A stretch of 64,000 nucleotides of DNA from Agrocybe praecox. Its lineage: Eukaryota > Basidiomycota > Agaricomycetes > Agaricales > Agrocybaceae. A program made the position numbers and the translations under genes. The DNA lies in assembly GCA_964017145.1 (NCBI GenBank), contig OZ024844.1, positions 3,658,001-3,722,000 on the forward strand, written 5' to 3'. The stretch's first letter is position 1, and the number at the start of each line of letters is the position of its first letter. Below the pieces are notes generated by a model. That model was not told the DNA's origin, ran no database searches, and saw nothing but the letters and a program-made list of their open reading frames with translations. Shown one piece after another: positions 49,480 through 61,899 of this stretch.

Positions 49480-50994
49480 ATGGTTCTCAAGCGCAAACGT
49501 GGCGAAGAATTTGTGACCTATGTTCCTGCTTCAGAGACATCTGTTGTGCCTGCTCAGGCTCTAGCGCAAGAGACGAAGACAACCAGAAGTAACCCACCGA
49601 GATCTGTGCGATCACAGCCAGCTGCTGTGGCAGAGCCTGAAGCTCCTCCAGCGAAGAAAGCACGGACGTCAAGAGGAAAGAAAGCTACAGCTACTCCTGT
49701 AGCGATCACCTCTAATGCTTCCCAAGCTGGTCCTAGTCGAGTGCCTGAATCGACACCGGTGCCAGTACCAGCTAAACGCGAGAAAGGAAAGAAAAAGGCC
49801 GACGGTGATGAAGGAACATCTGAACCAGAGAAACGCGGCGCTATTTTTAAGCCAAGATGCCCACAGAACATTCTAGACAGGGCGGAACGTGTTTTTACAC
49901 AACGGTGAATTGACTTTCTTCAATTTGAAACGCTCCTTTTTTAACCTCTCGCATCAGTATATTTATGATTGACCGTCAGAGAAATGATGGCGAGCTTCGT
50001 GAGCAATTTAGTGTCCTTGGGTCGACTGGCAACGTACGTTAGCGCCTTTTGTCTCAGATACTAATTATCTTATCATTATTCTGTAGGTATACACAGTTAC
50101 TATTGACAAAACTCCCCGTTGCAATTGTTCGTTTTCTGCTCAGTTGTCTTGGTTTCTTAGCTTATGACATTTCCCACCATAGGTCCCGACGCTTGCAAAG
50201 GGAACCACTGCAAACACATCGTAAGTCACTGAATCACTTTTGTTTATTGCGTTTACCAACAAATCTCTAGTTGTTCGTGTTCTTGAAAGGTATGGATATG
50301 TTATAACGGCATTAACGTCACCCACAACTGACGTAATCTGCAGTTCTTCAAGTGTCTCGCGATTCAGGATTATGGTACCAGAAGTACGTTTTCGTCAGGT
50401 TACACCCCAGTTCCCTACTAATTCATCCTATAGAGGTCTTCTTAGCACCGAGCTCGAACAAATCTTTGCCAACGCACCCCCTGCCCCCAACTCTGTTGCC
50501 CACGCACACATCCGGGAAGCATATGCTCGCGCCACAGGAAAGGTTGTTGCGCCCGCAGCAGATACTGGGAAGAAAAACAAGCGCATCCCAGGGCCGGACG
50601 ACGACTGCCCGATTTGTTACGACGGGATGCACGGTGTAGCTGAAACAGCGCTCATCTTTTGTGAGGAGTGTGGCAATGCGTTGCACAAGGAGTGCTTCCA
50701 GCAGTGGCAACACACGGCGAAAAGCAACGGGAAGGAGCTGACGTGCGTGTGGTGTCGCGCGAATTGGGTCGTGGCTGGTGCAGGTTCTGGTACCCCTGTT
50801 GCGACCCGAACATTGCATGGACATGGATATCTAAACCTGGCTGGTGCTTCCGGCATTAGTCCGGTCAGGGATACGAGTACCTGTATGTTCATCTTTTTGA
50901 TTTTCTGAGTTTGATTGGCCGAACTAATGCTATTATAGATTATCATGGTCCTAGACGAGGCCAGCGCTATTACGGGTATCAAGATTATGATTAG
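49480..50994 (+). CDS. SWIM zinc-finger and RING-finger protein, probable E3 ubiquitin ligase
   Basis: Begins MVLKRKRGEEFVTYVP. The first 140 residues are low-complexity and basic (PPAKKARTSRGKKAT, probable nuclear signal). A SWIM finger is split across exons: PRCNC near 50122-50138, then after an intron DACKGNHCKHI near 50184-50220, giving the CxC...CxH pattern. A RING finger follows: CPICYDGM, FCEECGNALHKECFQQW and CVWC. SWIM followed by RING is the arrangement of MEX/ZSWIM2-type ubiquitin ligases. The last exon (50940-50994) encodes a Tyr/Gly/Arg-rich end, GPRRGQRYYGYQDYD. About seven exons; the edges of the two small central exons are approximate. Substrates are unknown. Confidence 0.82.
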
Positions 50995-53833
50995 GAGCGG
51001 TTACTTTTTCCCTTGTTTTTTTTCCTTGTGATATCAATACCTCCTGAAGTCCCTTCTACCCGCCCCTCCCCGCATTCTTTTGTTTATTGATCTGCTAGTC
51101 ATACATTCCCGCTGTAATCTTCTTGATTTAAAACTTTTCTGATACCTCTGGGACTGTATTTCTTTGATGCTCCTATGACTGTATGATTCTGATGTAGCGT
51201 CTGATATCTAATTATCAGAAATGGATAGTTATATGTCGTTGAGGAATATTTACAATATACCCCACTAGATTTTTGTCCGCAATAATGGTGCTCCTGAGAT
51301 CCGATTGGGTTCATTTCCTTCGCCGAGTAACTTACTACACCTACTACCGAGGGTATAACATGATGCTGTCTTTGACTTCTTGAATAGAAGGGATCCAATT
51401 CTGAAAGCTTTATCAATATCAGACGACCAGCAAAGAAAGAGACATCTTTTCAGAGTCTCATCAATCATTCTGAATCATATTCCAAGTGGTTGATATTTAC
51501 TGGCTGATTCCTAATTACGTACACGAAATTTATGAACATGAAGAGGAGAATCAAATAATTGATAATTGATTCAATGTGGAACGCACAGTGCGGGGTTGCC
51601 GGTGCACCGCACTGTTGGGTCGACACGTCTGTGTGAATTGTCAATTTTTCGAACGACAAACATCAAGTTCTAAACGTTTATCCGTACTTATTGCGCACAT
51701 ACTATTGCACCATGAAAAGTAGCCGATTCTAGCTACTAATAAGGAATGAATATTAATGAAGACTCATATGCATAATACGAAGGGTGCTTGGGGGGATGAT
51801 GCCGCTCGTCTCACCTAGCCAGTGGGTACCACTTCTTGGGGAAGGACGAGTACACGTCAATGTAAATTCATTTGGGGCGTCTGCCATGGTACACGACTTT
51901 TGATCGGAGCTTCCAGTAGGGTATGTAGTAGGCATTTTTTTTATATCTTGAGAAAATTTCAGATGTTTTGGGTTGGGTTTGCTGATGAATCGATGATGTT
52001 TGAAGGGTGTTGATTTTTTTTTTTGACGTTCAACTGGCGCCTAGGCGCTTAAGGCTGAAATAAAGTTTTTGGGGTGTTGAACTCCGCCCTGATACGCGGC
52101 AGAGCTGCGGGATAAAATTTCAGCCATTCGTTTTGAGTTCCATAGCTATCTCTTACGGAGTCAAGGGCTACTTATTTATGTGTAGGATTCTGCTTTTGAA
52201 ACCATGGGTCGAGTACGCGACTCTCCCGGTGGTTTGATATGGTGTCTATTAATGCCAATTCGCTACCTGTGACACGGCGGACATTTAACTGTCCAGTCAC
52301 GCCGCGGCTTGTACTGTCCTTTTACGGAGAATGTACCTGTCCAATCACAAGCCGTCACGCGCTGATTTCGGCAGTCACGCTCGAGGATTTCGTTGGTAGC
52401 TTTCTGCTGACATTCTATGAGCCATCACCTTATATTCTAAATTGAGTTGTGTGTGGAGGGTACAGGCTCACCCCAGCAAGCTTTCTGACAAAATAAACTC
52501 ACATGCTTCCATCTTCCAAAATTCAAAAAGGCGAATTCATAACCTGTACCTATAAAGATATTAAAGGGTGGCCATGCTGTTGGAATGCATCCATTGGCAG
52601 GCACTTGTAGGTATCAATATATATCAAGAGTTTAGAGCTATTATCGAGATCAATATAGTCAGGTGGGCACTAATAATTGTTGAATTTTTGCTGATTATAG
52701 TGCATTCGGCAGAAAACGGCATCTGTGACCACTCATTGTCACAGCACCTTGTAATTGGACAGGTAACTGGACGGCACAATCCGCGGCGTGACTGGACAGT
52801 TAAATGTCCGCCGTGTGACCTCCAAGCCGACCCAGACTTCAGTCAAACTTAGTAGAGCAATATGACCATAGGTGTGTGTGTACCTGCCTGCAGATATTTG
52901 TGTATTGGATATATAAATTTGATTTTATCCGAATGGGAAGTAGTGGCGTTCTTTTGTGCGAGCCGAGTATTCGCGTTCTTCAAATGTGGATGAATAGCTC
53001 TAAAGTTACAATCGAGTAATAGGATACGGCAGCTACTTAGAAAAAGCTTCTCGATATAGATTAAAGGGTACAATCGGTCTGTCCAAAAAGAAAGAAAGAT
53101 AGTGATTAACTGAAAGAGCCGACGAAAGGATCGGGTCTTTGAGCTAACTTTGAGCTTCAGGAACCAGGATGGGTGTAAAAAAGGCCAAAAGCAGCTTACA
53201 AGTAGTTAGCAGGACTTACAGAGAGACTATATTCATATGTGTATTTAATCTTGGAGTAATTTTGCAGGCTTTCAACGATCAATCGATGGTGTTTTCTTGT
53301 GGCTCCTTAGCTTTAACACTGCGGCGCATACCCTGTTGCACGTTGTCATCATCTGATATCAATAGCATAGCAATGAACGCCGATCACTTACATGAGCCAT
53401 GGACTCCCGTACTACCAGCCATCGGATAGGCTTTAAGGCGGGATTTGCACTTCATACCATTAATTAGGCAGGTAAGTGACAGTGTGGGAGTGAGAATTCA
53501 AAGGAATCCGCTGGCAAATCGTAATTAAAGACAGTAGAACGCAGTTTAGAAAAAGAAAATTAAAACAAGTAATTCCACTACTCCATTCAAACACCATTAA
53601 CCTGGATCAATGATCTAGCGGCTAGCCCTCTCTTCGTGGTCAACAATAACTGACCAAGTCAATTGTTGATAAGATAAGATCATTAATCCCGTGACTTGTG
53701 TGACTGGTGACCGGTGATCGATTTCGGTGACCGGGTACTAGAAACGTTCCGTCTGGTTAACACTGAGTACTGAGGAGTCACCATATGTTGTCCATCTTTC
53801 TTCCCTACCTTACAAGGGGCGCACTTTTCCAAT
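50995..53833. other. Intergenic region containing a MITE
   Basis: No gene found. It contains the inverted-repeat element at 52273-52815, listed separately. The rest is AT-rich with only short open frames. Confidence 0.55.
52273..52815. mobile_element. MITE-like non-autonomous DNA transposon with long TIRs
   Basis: 543-bp element. The left end starts CACGGCGGACATTTAACTG and the right end is its exact reverse complement for the first 35 bp (52273-52307 against 52781-52815). Imperfect inverted similarity then continues for about another 45-50 bp, including repeated subterminal CTGTCCA(A/G)TCAC motifs. Both ends are flanked by TGA (52270-52272 and 52816-52818), consistent with a 3-bp target-site duplication. 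There is no transposase frame inside. A CAC start and 3-bp duplication resemble CACTA-type elements, but this assignment is tentative. Confidence 0.8.
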
Positions 53834-55074
53834 ATGGATCAGCCTACGATTAATGAAGAAGCTGTGGTCCACAATCATCCCATCTATTGGTTCCCAGATG
53901 GCTCCCTGGTCTTGGACGTGGAAGTCCAGAGATTTAAGGTCCATCATACCTTGTTATCGCGGCACTCAAAATTCTTCTCAGCCTTAGAGACACAAAAAGA
54001 GGGTCACATCGATGGTGCCACCCAACAGAATTCTGGTGTTTCCAATGATGAAAATCGCGATGGCATGAAGCATGTAATCCTCGAGCCGAAGTTAAACATC
54101 AGGTCCCAGGACGTGGAGGCTCTGCTGCAGCATCTATACCACGACACGTAAGTGTCTATTTTCTTATTACAAAAATTTTGCTGTCTTTTCTGTGGGCTGG
54201 ATTCATGGAGAAAGCATGTGTGATCCTGTGGGACGCTCGATTTACCTTTTCATAGACTTTCACATTCCCTTTTGTCGAATCAAAAGCTGACGACCTACAA
54301 GTCCTTTGAGCAAGGAATCTTCGGCATCCCATATCATGTCACTATTGTTGGTATCTAGCCCTCAACAGCTTGATTTTCCGAACATCCACAAATTTGCACG
54401 CGATTTGTTTGAAGACATGTTTCCCAAGAACCCGGACAGCTTTACACATAACCATCCCCTCCACGAAGCTTTGCCGATTGCTGCAGAGCTTAATTTGTCG
54501 TCTGTGAGTACATCTTTGTTTCAATATATATCAAATTTACGAATTCCTCGTGTATCAGGTGCGCAAAGCGATCCTATACAGTCTAGTTACGACCACGGAA
54601 TTCGATGTTGATGATTCAACTTCACCAAGCCACGGGACTTTGACAATCAATGGGTCCCAGGTCCCTCAATTGAGCTCCCATCTCGACGATCTGACGTTAG
54701 AATCTGCTACATTTCTCCCGTCGAAGAAGATCGCCAACCTTTCACCTGCCGACGCCCAGATCTGCATGTCTCTCATGAATCAAATTATCAGTTACTTCAC
54801 ACCAATCCTGTTCACGCCCTCTGCCACCCGGCATATGGAGTGTACTGATGTTTTTGCTGAAACATGGATGCCACTCGTTATTCAACCAGCATTGGAAGAT
54901 GATGGAGTCTATAAACCCCTCGAATCTTTACAAAGGATTAAAGAAATTGATTGGGCGGCTCATGGACTCTGCCCCTCTTGCGTCGTGGAAAAACGAGAAG
55001 AATGGTCAGAGGAGCAGAGGATAGCGTGGAAGTTGATGGATAATTGGTTAGAGTCGTCACCCCAACGGGCATAG
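53834..55074 (+). CDS. BTB/POZ-domain protein
   Basis: Predicted 343-aa protein. Exons 53834-54147, 54302-54503 and 54559-55074 join to 344 codons. The N-terminal BTB/POZ domain is typical of Agaricomycete versions: IYWFPDGSLVLDVEVQRFKVHHTLLSRHSKFFSALE, then VILEPKLNIRSQDVEALLQHLYHDTPL. BTB domains mediate dimerisation and, often, Cullin-3 binding. The C-terminal part includes LDFPNIHKFARDLFEDMFP, AAELNLSSVRKAILYSLV and a CPSCVVEKREEW Cys pair. The function beyond the BTB fold is unknown. Confidence 0.85.
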
Positions 55075-55980
55075 ATCCACCATTCGCAGGAACATGGAGA
55101 TAACTACTGTACTGGGAGTATTCTCCATGCAGGTTTCCACCGCTCCTTTCGTTGTGATGTTTTTTCACTGATGTACGTCAATAGCCGATGCTTATAGTAA
55201 TGGGTTATTACTTCGCCCCAAATCATTCCATGCGCAATGCTATCTCGAGTCCTAACTGATCGCTGGCTCCATGAATGTAACCCCACGAAGACTCATTTTT
55301 GAAAATTTTCTGGCGTATTCCCAAAGTCCGCCCATTTTCAATTAGCGGTGTGAGTGAGGGCGCTCTATTTTTACATGAGGGCGTACATAACGCCAAAAAA
55401 GGTGATTACACACCAGATTCAAGAATCGTCAGAATACGGTTATATTTGTTACAGGCGCCCACCTGCCACCTTATTCAACAAATAAAGAATCCTTGTGAGC
55501 TACTCGATTGTTTTTCTGATACAAATATTTTCTTTGTATTTGGCTCATATTCCCGTCAACACTACCATCAGTGATCCATTCAACCTCATTTTATTTATTG
55601 TTCCTTCTTGTTAGATGATTGAGTGCTAACGACGGAAACTTGCAACCGTTTTCTAGTTTCCTTCAACCAATGGGATATCAAGGCTTGTTTGCATCTTCGG
55701 GAACGACACCCACTACGGGGTTTCTCTCAGTCTCGTTATCTCCCTTATTTGTGGCTTTTCCCCAGATAAGGAGGTATTATCACTCACACTGCCTGGTGTT
55801 CCCACAAAAAATACCAACAATTCCATCTTGGGAGTCATGCAACCTCGTGTATGTAATGACACTACTTGATTCATTGCAGTGCAAGTACGTCTATAAAAGA
55901 ACGATGGTCGCTTGCTTTGTTCCACAAGCAAGCTCTTCTTCCTCCCTGCGCATTCATCAGCTACTTCTCACTCACTTGAG
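55075..55980. other. Intergenic, upstream of the ABC transporter
   Basis: About 0.9 kb with no gene. Pyrimidine-rich sequence lies just before the ABC transporter ATG. Confidence 0.4.
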
Positions 55981-58655
55981 ATGACAGTGCTCCCACCGTA
56001 CGAGAAGCGCGACTCCGCATCCTCCATCGGGGGCAACGACGCCATTCAAGGTTGTTCGGCCAACGTCACGGTGCCAGGTGTTCGATACATAAACAGGGGA
56101 ATCTTCACGATTGCTTATGAGCCGAAATGGGTTCCGAATCTCATCTCCGATCCTCGTGAAACACTACGAACCTTCTACCGTGTGGCAAGCGACTTCTGGA
56201 GTGTCGCTCCGCAGACATGTGTGGCGTACTACGCATGTTTGTTTTGGCTTACCATCGCCCCCGCTGTATCGTTATCTTTAGCCTCGATCGTGGTCCTTAA
56301 CGTGGGTAACAATGAATAACATACATATCAATCACGCCCGTTGACTGATGCTTAAACTGTTTTACAGGTCCAAGATCTCCTGGTTGATGTTGGCGCCTAT
56401 GAAAGGATCATGCTCGATATTAAGCGCAAAGTATCTCTGTGGCTTCTGTGCTCTGTTATTTCGTACTTTGCGGAAACGCGCATGTAAGTGATTCAACCGT
56501 TTAGAAGATACAAGGCTTTATATTGATTTTATCTGACAGGAACGATTTCCAGGCGGAGTTGTCAGGGCCTATTCGGGCTTACTTCCTTCCCAGGCTCGTC
56601 GAAGGTCAGTACCTTAACTGAGTAATTTCTGCCTCCACGCATCTAATTCAAACGGTAATGGTAGCTCGCGTAAGAATAAACTCGGACGATTTAACTGGTA
56701 AGCTAAACTCCATCTTTATGGATACAGTCTATTTCGACGCTAACAGGTCTCACAAGTAGAGGACGACTTCGGGTCTTTCCCAAACGAGTACGAATATGGC
56801 ACATACCTTCCTGGGTACGACTATTTCCGCGCAGTCCTCAATCGGACCCATCATATCAGCGCGATCCTCTTCGAACTCCTCGCACTGACATACATGGGAT
56901 ATGTGTTCTATGGACGATTTGACGCCGGTGTTCTGTATTCATTAACCACGGTATCTCTTTTTATCGGGCTTTTCATCCCGCTCAACGGGGCCGGCGGCGG
57001 TGGCTACACGTTTTGGACAAAGAATGCCGATTATAACCGCCTTATGGCCTTATTTCACATGGTATTCAGCGAGGAGCACCGCCAGGCGATACACAAGGAC
57101 GGGTTGACTCATTACGTACTGGAGGGTGAGCGTTTGTTCCTTTTATGGACTGCTTCTTCTCCTCATTTAGGATATTCATAACATCTTACGCAGAGTATAA
57201 ATATGCCTCTAAGCGGCTGAGCACCGCTAAAACCGATTATTGGCTCATATCATGGGGAATCCCGGTCCAATGGTACTGGGCGCTCCCGAAATTCTTGACG
57301 ACTGGCTGCGCGATGGTAAGCGTTTAATTATGCTGTGATGACTGATCGTTTTACTTATTTATTTATTAGGCGGTGTATGGGACCTTAATTCCATGGGCGA
57401 CCTCTGCGCAGTCTATGATTGCGACAATGATCATTTTGCAGCTTGTCATGACCACACTAAGGGAACATATTCAGGGAATCAGAGGCATATCTGGAGGAGA
57501 ACCGCTCGAAGGCCTAATGAGACGTGTACAACGCATTTACCGTGTTTTGGACAGAGCCAAGACGCGCAGGGCGCTATTATCGTATCCGACTGGAGAAAAG
57601 CTGAACGGTGCTGCGCTTTCACTCAAGTGAGTTTGTGATCGAACCCGTTTTGTCTCTTTTATCTCATCATTCCGACAGCAATGTCTCGTTCCGATACAAT
57701 CAAAGCTACAATAAGAACGCGTTCTCTATGGATAACGTCAACTTTAAAATTGAACCTGGTCAACTAGTAGTTATCACCGGTTCAAATGGTAGCGGAAAGT
57801 CCACCTTGGTCAAGTTATTGTGCGGCCTCCTCCAACCGACCGAAGGAGAGATTTCAGTGGATGGTCATAAACTCCCGAGATACGATATCAATCAATATCT
57901 CCAGTCGATGGTTTACATAGGCCAATCCGAAATGACCTATGCAGCGTGTTCTATTCGAGAATGTATCATGCTTGGACTGACTAGTCAAATGTCCCGTGCG
58001 TTGGTGAAGCAAGTAGATGTGGATGAAGCGGCCTACCTCGGAGGTGCAACTAGCCTTGTCAAACAGCATGGATACGACACTGTGCTAAATCCCCGTTCCA
58101 TCGAATGCTATGTAATCGGGATGAAGGCTGGCCCTGCGTCTGTCGCAGCGCTCGATATGAATGTACCAAAGAACATCGATATAACTTTATCCTCCGGGGA
58201 GAAACAGCGCCTTACAGCGTGAGTAAATCCAAGACTTCTTTATCCTCTATGGGTATAAACTTATACAATCCCCGCCATTTATAGATCTAGGGCCTTCATG
58301 AGACTCAAGCACGAGGCCGTTCGTCTCATCGTTCTTGACGAAGCGACCAATGCTCTGGATTCTATCGCCGAAGGTGACATCCTGGAGAAATTCAGGGAGA
58401 TCGCACAGAAAAATGGTCAGACGATGATTGTAGTTACCCATAAGCTCGCAAAGATCGCAAACCATGCTGACCTGATTTTGTACGTATGGTTGTCACGTCA
58501 TTCAAACAACTACTAAGATGGAGATTATTCATTGCTACTACAGGTGCATGAACAACGGCAGAATCGTAGAGCAAGGCACTCACGACAATCTGTTTGCTAG
58601 TGGAGGTCAGTACGCCACGCTCTATAATGGATTCGAGTCTGCGCGATGCAGATGA
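55981..58655 (+). CDS. ABC half-transporter (HlyB/MsbA-like)
   Basis: Membrane exporter with one transmembrane region followed by one nucleotide-binding domain, built from about 11 exons. It begins MTVLPPYEKRDSASS. Hydrophobic segments include CVAYYACLFWLTIAPAVSL, FELLALTYMGYVFYG and VLYSLTTVSLFIGLFIPL. The nucleotide-binding domain (from about 57690) has Walker A GSNGSGKST, a Q-loop region (MVYIGQSEMTY), the signature LSSGEKQRL, Walker B RLIVLDEAT and the switch His in VVTHKLA. It ends GFESARCR with TGA at 58653-58655. The sequence around 56750 was placed in the frame VEDDFGSFPNEYEYGTYLPGYDYF. Insertion of about 50 residues between the Q-loop and the signature (KAGPASVAALDMNVPKNID) is unusual. 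The substrate is unknown. It is in tandem with the beta-lactamase-like gene. Confidence 0.88.
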
Positions 58656-59138
58656 TGGGGCTGTATAGAGGGCGGACTTTATTTTGACTTCAACCTACCA
58701 AAGAAATTTTTCGTTATCAGTTTCAATTTTGAATTTCATGGACCCTGTATTGAGATGATTCGATTTGTCTACAATTCTCTCACTGTGTACTATGGTATGT
58801 TTCATATCTCAGAGCCCCTGACTCATAGTAACAATATCTCCTATCCAACAACTTCATAGCCAAAGTCTTTTCTTGTCTTTCTTTTTGGACTCAAATAAAT
58901 TGTTTTTGTACCATGACATATCTCTACTACTTGCAACTCCAATGAGCGCTCGGGCTTGTCGAAAAGGGAATTTCGTGCCCCAAACCACCTTGGTAAATGA
59001 ACAGCAATCAGATAAGATAAGAATGCCGAATGATGTAGGTTTACCTTGCCGCCCAGTGGCGATCCACCAAACGCGCTTCGACCGGCGGCTCACTTTCTCT
59101 TTCCATCATTCACTTATTCTACCTTCGAAGAAGATAGA
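58656..59138. other. Spacer between the ABC transporter and beta-lactamase genes
   Basis: No gene. Similarity to the left duplication arm begins at about 58985 and includes the shared CAATCAGATAAGATAAGAAT block. Confidence 0.5.
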
Positions 59139-61735
59139 ATGAAGCTCGTATCGTGGGTTATACTTTTGCTGGCTTCTCATGCCTGGTCATTGCAAGTCCC
59201 TTGGTCAGTACAGTCACCAAAGCCTTTGATTTCGGACCATACGGAACGATATATCCAGTCTTTACTCACCAAATGGAACTCTTCTGGACTTTCTATCGCT
59301 GTTGTTCGGAAAGATGACACTTCTCAGACAGGATGGAGGCACGAATTTGGAGGATATGGCATCGCTCATGCAGACGGATCACCAGTAACCCCGGATTCTG
59401 TCTTCGCCATCGCGTCCAACAGCAAGCTATTCCTGGCTTTCTCAGTTGGGCTTCTCGTGTCGAATAAGACTCTTGCAGAAGAGCGCGGCGCAGAAATAAA
59501 ATGGTCAACTAAGATACGCGACTTGATTCCGGAATGGGAGTTGATGGACGAGGACATGGACAGAGGTGTTACATTGCAGGACATGCTATCACACCGAACT
59601 GGAATGCCTCGTCACGACTACTCGGGAGCATGGAGGAGGGGGGGTGTCTCTGAAATGGTATGTTACTATATTCTCCAAATAAAACAGCATATCGCTGAGG
59701 TGGGCTAGATATCAACCATGCGTCACCTTCGACCTTCAGCAGAATTTCGCGAAACATTCCAATATAACAACTTGATGTATGAGACTCTTTCGTATCTTCC
59801 CCAGGTTCTGTTGAATCAGACATATGAATCATACATCTCCCAACACTTTTTCGAACCGTTAAATATGACCTCTTCCACGTTCTCAGTTGCGGAGGCTGAA
59901 GCACGAGGAACACTTGCTGATGGTTTTCAATGGGATATGCGAAATGTTATTGATGGAAAGAATGGGACCCTCATTCCTACCGTCCCGTACTTTCAACGTC
60001 CAGGAGAAGAGAAAATCTGGGCAGGTGCCGGAGGAGTACTGACATCTGCAAGAGACTTGGTACGTTCATCTAAGATCAACGTTCAGGAATATTAATATGT
60101 TTTCTAGGCCACATGGGTGTCCATGTTGATGAATAAAGGTCGTCATCCGTATACGAATGAGACTATTGTCCCGGAAGACGTCGTGGACCACGTTGCTTAT
60201 GGTCGTACCGTATCCCACGGCAAACCCGAATTCCCAGAACATGTAAGTCGCGTCTAATGCCTGCGATCCCTGGTTCTCAGCCAATAGCTTTAATAGAGCG
60301 TCAAGGCCTATGGCGCTGGTCAATGGAGGTACTCTTACCAGGGGCATGATATTATCGAACATGGTGGTAGCAATCCAGGATACAAGACCCAGGTAGCTAG
60401 ATTTCCCAACGATAACCTGGGTATCATCTCCCTTTCAAATGACGAAAACGGACGATTCCTCATGGAAGCAGTGAAACTTCGTATCGCCGATGAAAATCTT
60501 GGGTTGAAAGAAATAGACTGGAATGACAGGTAGGCGTTCATTCATGATTTACTATGTATCAAGACGAGTCTCAACCAGTGAATACCCCCTTTTTGCTTAG
60601 GTTTGAGGGGTTATACAATGAATCCGTCGAAAAAGCAAGGCGAGTTACTCCACGACCGGATTCCCCGGAATTGCCCAGCAAACCATTCGATGTGTTATCT
60701 GAAAAGAGGTACACACATCTCACATATGGAACCCTCGAGCCGTGTTTTGTCCCAAGTACAATGAAGGCCAGCGATACAGCGAATTCAGGTCATGCGCACT
60801 GCGACGCACTTCTGCGATCCCAATCTGTCCAACGCATCCTGGGCGCTTCCGATCTTTCCATCCCTACATACATTATACCGTTCAAACGTACATTTGCCAC
60901 GCACCTCCGCCTATCCCATTTCTCCGGGGACCTGTTCAACGTCACCCTTCTGTGGTCAAACGCCGAAGTGCGCCAGAAAGAAGGACACTCGAAGAATGAA
61001 CGTGGAGACGATCTGGTCGTTGGCTTCGATGAACATTTTGAAGTTGAGTGGGTGCATGGAGATGACGAAGGTCTCGCTTTCAAAGGTGGATTCTGGGGTA
61101 AGGAAGGTCCGGATTCTCGCTCTCCTGAAGGAACAGGCAAGGAAAGTGCCGAAGTTTGGTTTGCCAGGGTTTAGCTGAAGAACAATTTCTGAATGGGGAG
61201 ATTGATCGGCATCAGCAATTAATTTCTGGACACTGCGGTCAAAAAGAAGGTTTATGGGCAGATGTAATGACTTTGATTCACAATATTTCAGGCAAGCCCT
61301 GACTAACCAACCTCAGGCTAGACTTACGTTGCACTAAGCGCTCAAGCGTCCATTGTTTTTTTTATTTTGAGTAATTAAGGTTACATCAATTTCAAGAGCA
61401 TCTAACAATATTCTAACATTTATTGTATCAGAATATAAATCTACTATTACGGAATTTTTCAGACCCCTTGCTTCCAGTTGCGAAGAAATGCTATAAGTTC
61501 AACGGTGTCATCAGTTTCGTCGTTAATTGCTACCGACGGTCCTTGACGAAGATAAAAAGGACTGTCGTGTGTTTTTTGATATATCTGATGCTCGCGACTT
61601 CGTTCTTCATTCTTTCTAAAGCCATGTGTGGACGCAGGGGTTCGCCGTTATGGAGGATGATATATTCATCTGGACTGAGATTTCGTTTTATAAATACCGG
61701 GTAAGGATGTGGAGCATCCTCGAGTTCGATATACT
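58985..61735. repeat. Right arm of a dispersed inverted segmental duplication
   Basis: Reverse-complement partner of 11540-14250, spanning the lactamase-like gene with its flanks and part of the APH-kinase relic. Differences inside the coding exons are scattered substitutions with no frame-changing indels. Indels are concentrated in introns and in the kinase relic. Confidence 0.85.
59139..61174 (+). CDS. Serine beta-lactamase-like (class C/PBP fold) secreted protein, right copy
   Basis: Predicted 603-aa twin of the gene at 12053-14085. Exons 59139-59657, 59709-60059, 60108-60242, 60297-60529 and 60601-61174 have lengths identical to those of the left copy (519, 351, 135, 233 and 574). The probable signal peptide is MKLVSWVILLLASHAW. 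The motifs SNSK, YNN and HGG are intact and the C-terminal domain ends EVWFARV. Most protein differences from the left copy are single substitutions (for example IRDLIPEWE against IRQLIPEWE, PVNTPF against RVNASF in the intron region). Both copies therefore appear under constraint or duplicated recently. The same substrate uncertainty applies. Confidence 0.9.
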
Positions 61736-61899
61736 TCTTCTCGCTAGTGATTGTGGAAAAGGGCTCCTTCCGACGCTACAGTGTTTGAGTTAATACTATG
61801 TACAAGGACCTACTATATAGCTCGAGAAAGAAAACATACGGGATCATCTTTCACGAGAAGCGAGCTTAGCTCAGCGTTGGTAGACTTTGCGGGGTCCAT
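61500..61899 (-). pseudogene. APH-family kinase-like gene, N-terminal fragment, right copy
   Basis: The minus strand starts with ATG at 61899: MDPAKSTNAELSSLLVKDDP, then an intron (about 61839-61777), then RRKEPFSTITSEKKYIELEDAPHPYPVFIKRNLSPDEYIILHN, then GEPLRPHMALERMKNEVASIRYIKKHTTV near 61570. This is the beginning of a fungal aminoglycoside-phosphotransferase-like kinase. After TTV the reading becomes unrelated and stops within about ten codons, so the conserved catalytic part is missing. It keeps the N-terminal exon that the left relic has lost, while the left relic keeps middle and later parts missing here. It is convergent with the lactamase-like gene. Confidence 0.65.

Noticed and set aside
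50423..50982. Minus-strand frames opposite the RING exon
   Set aside because: Shadows of the SWIM/RING gene.
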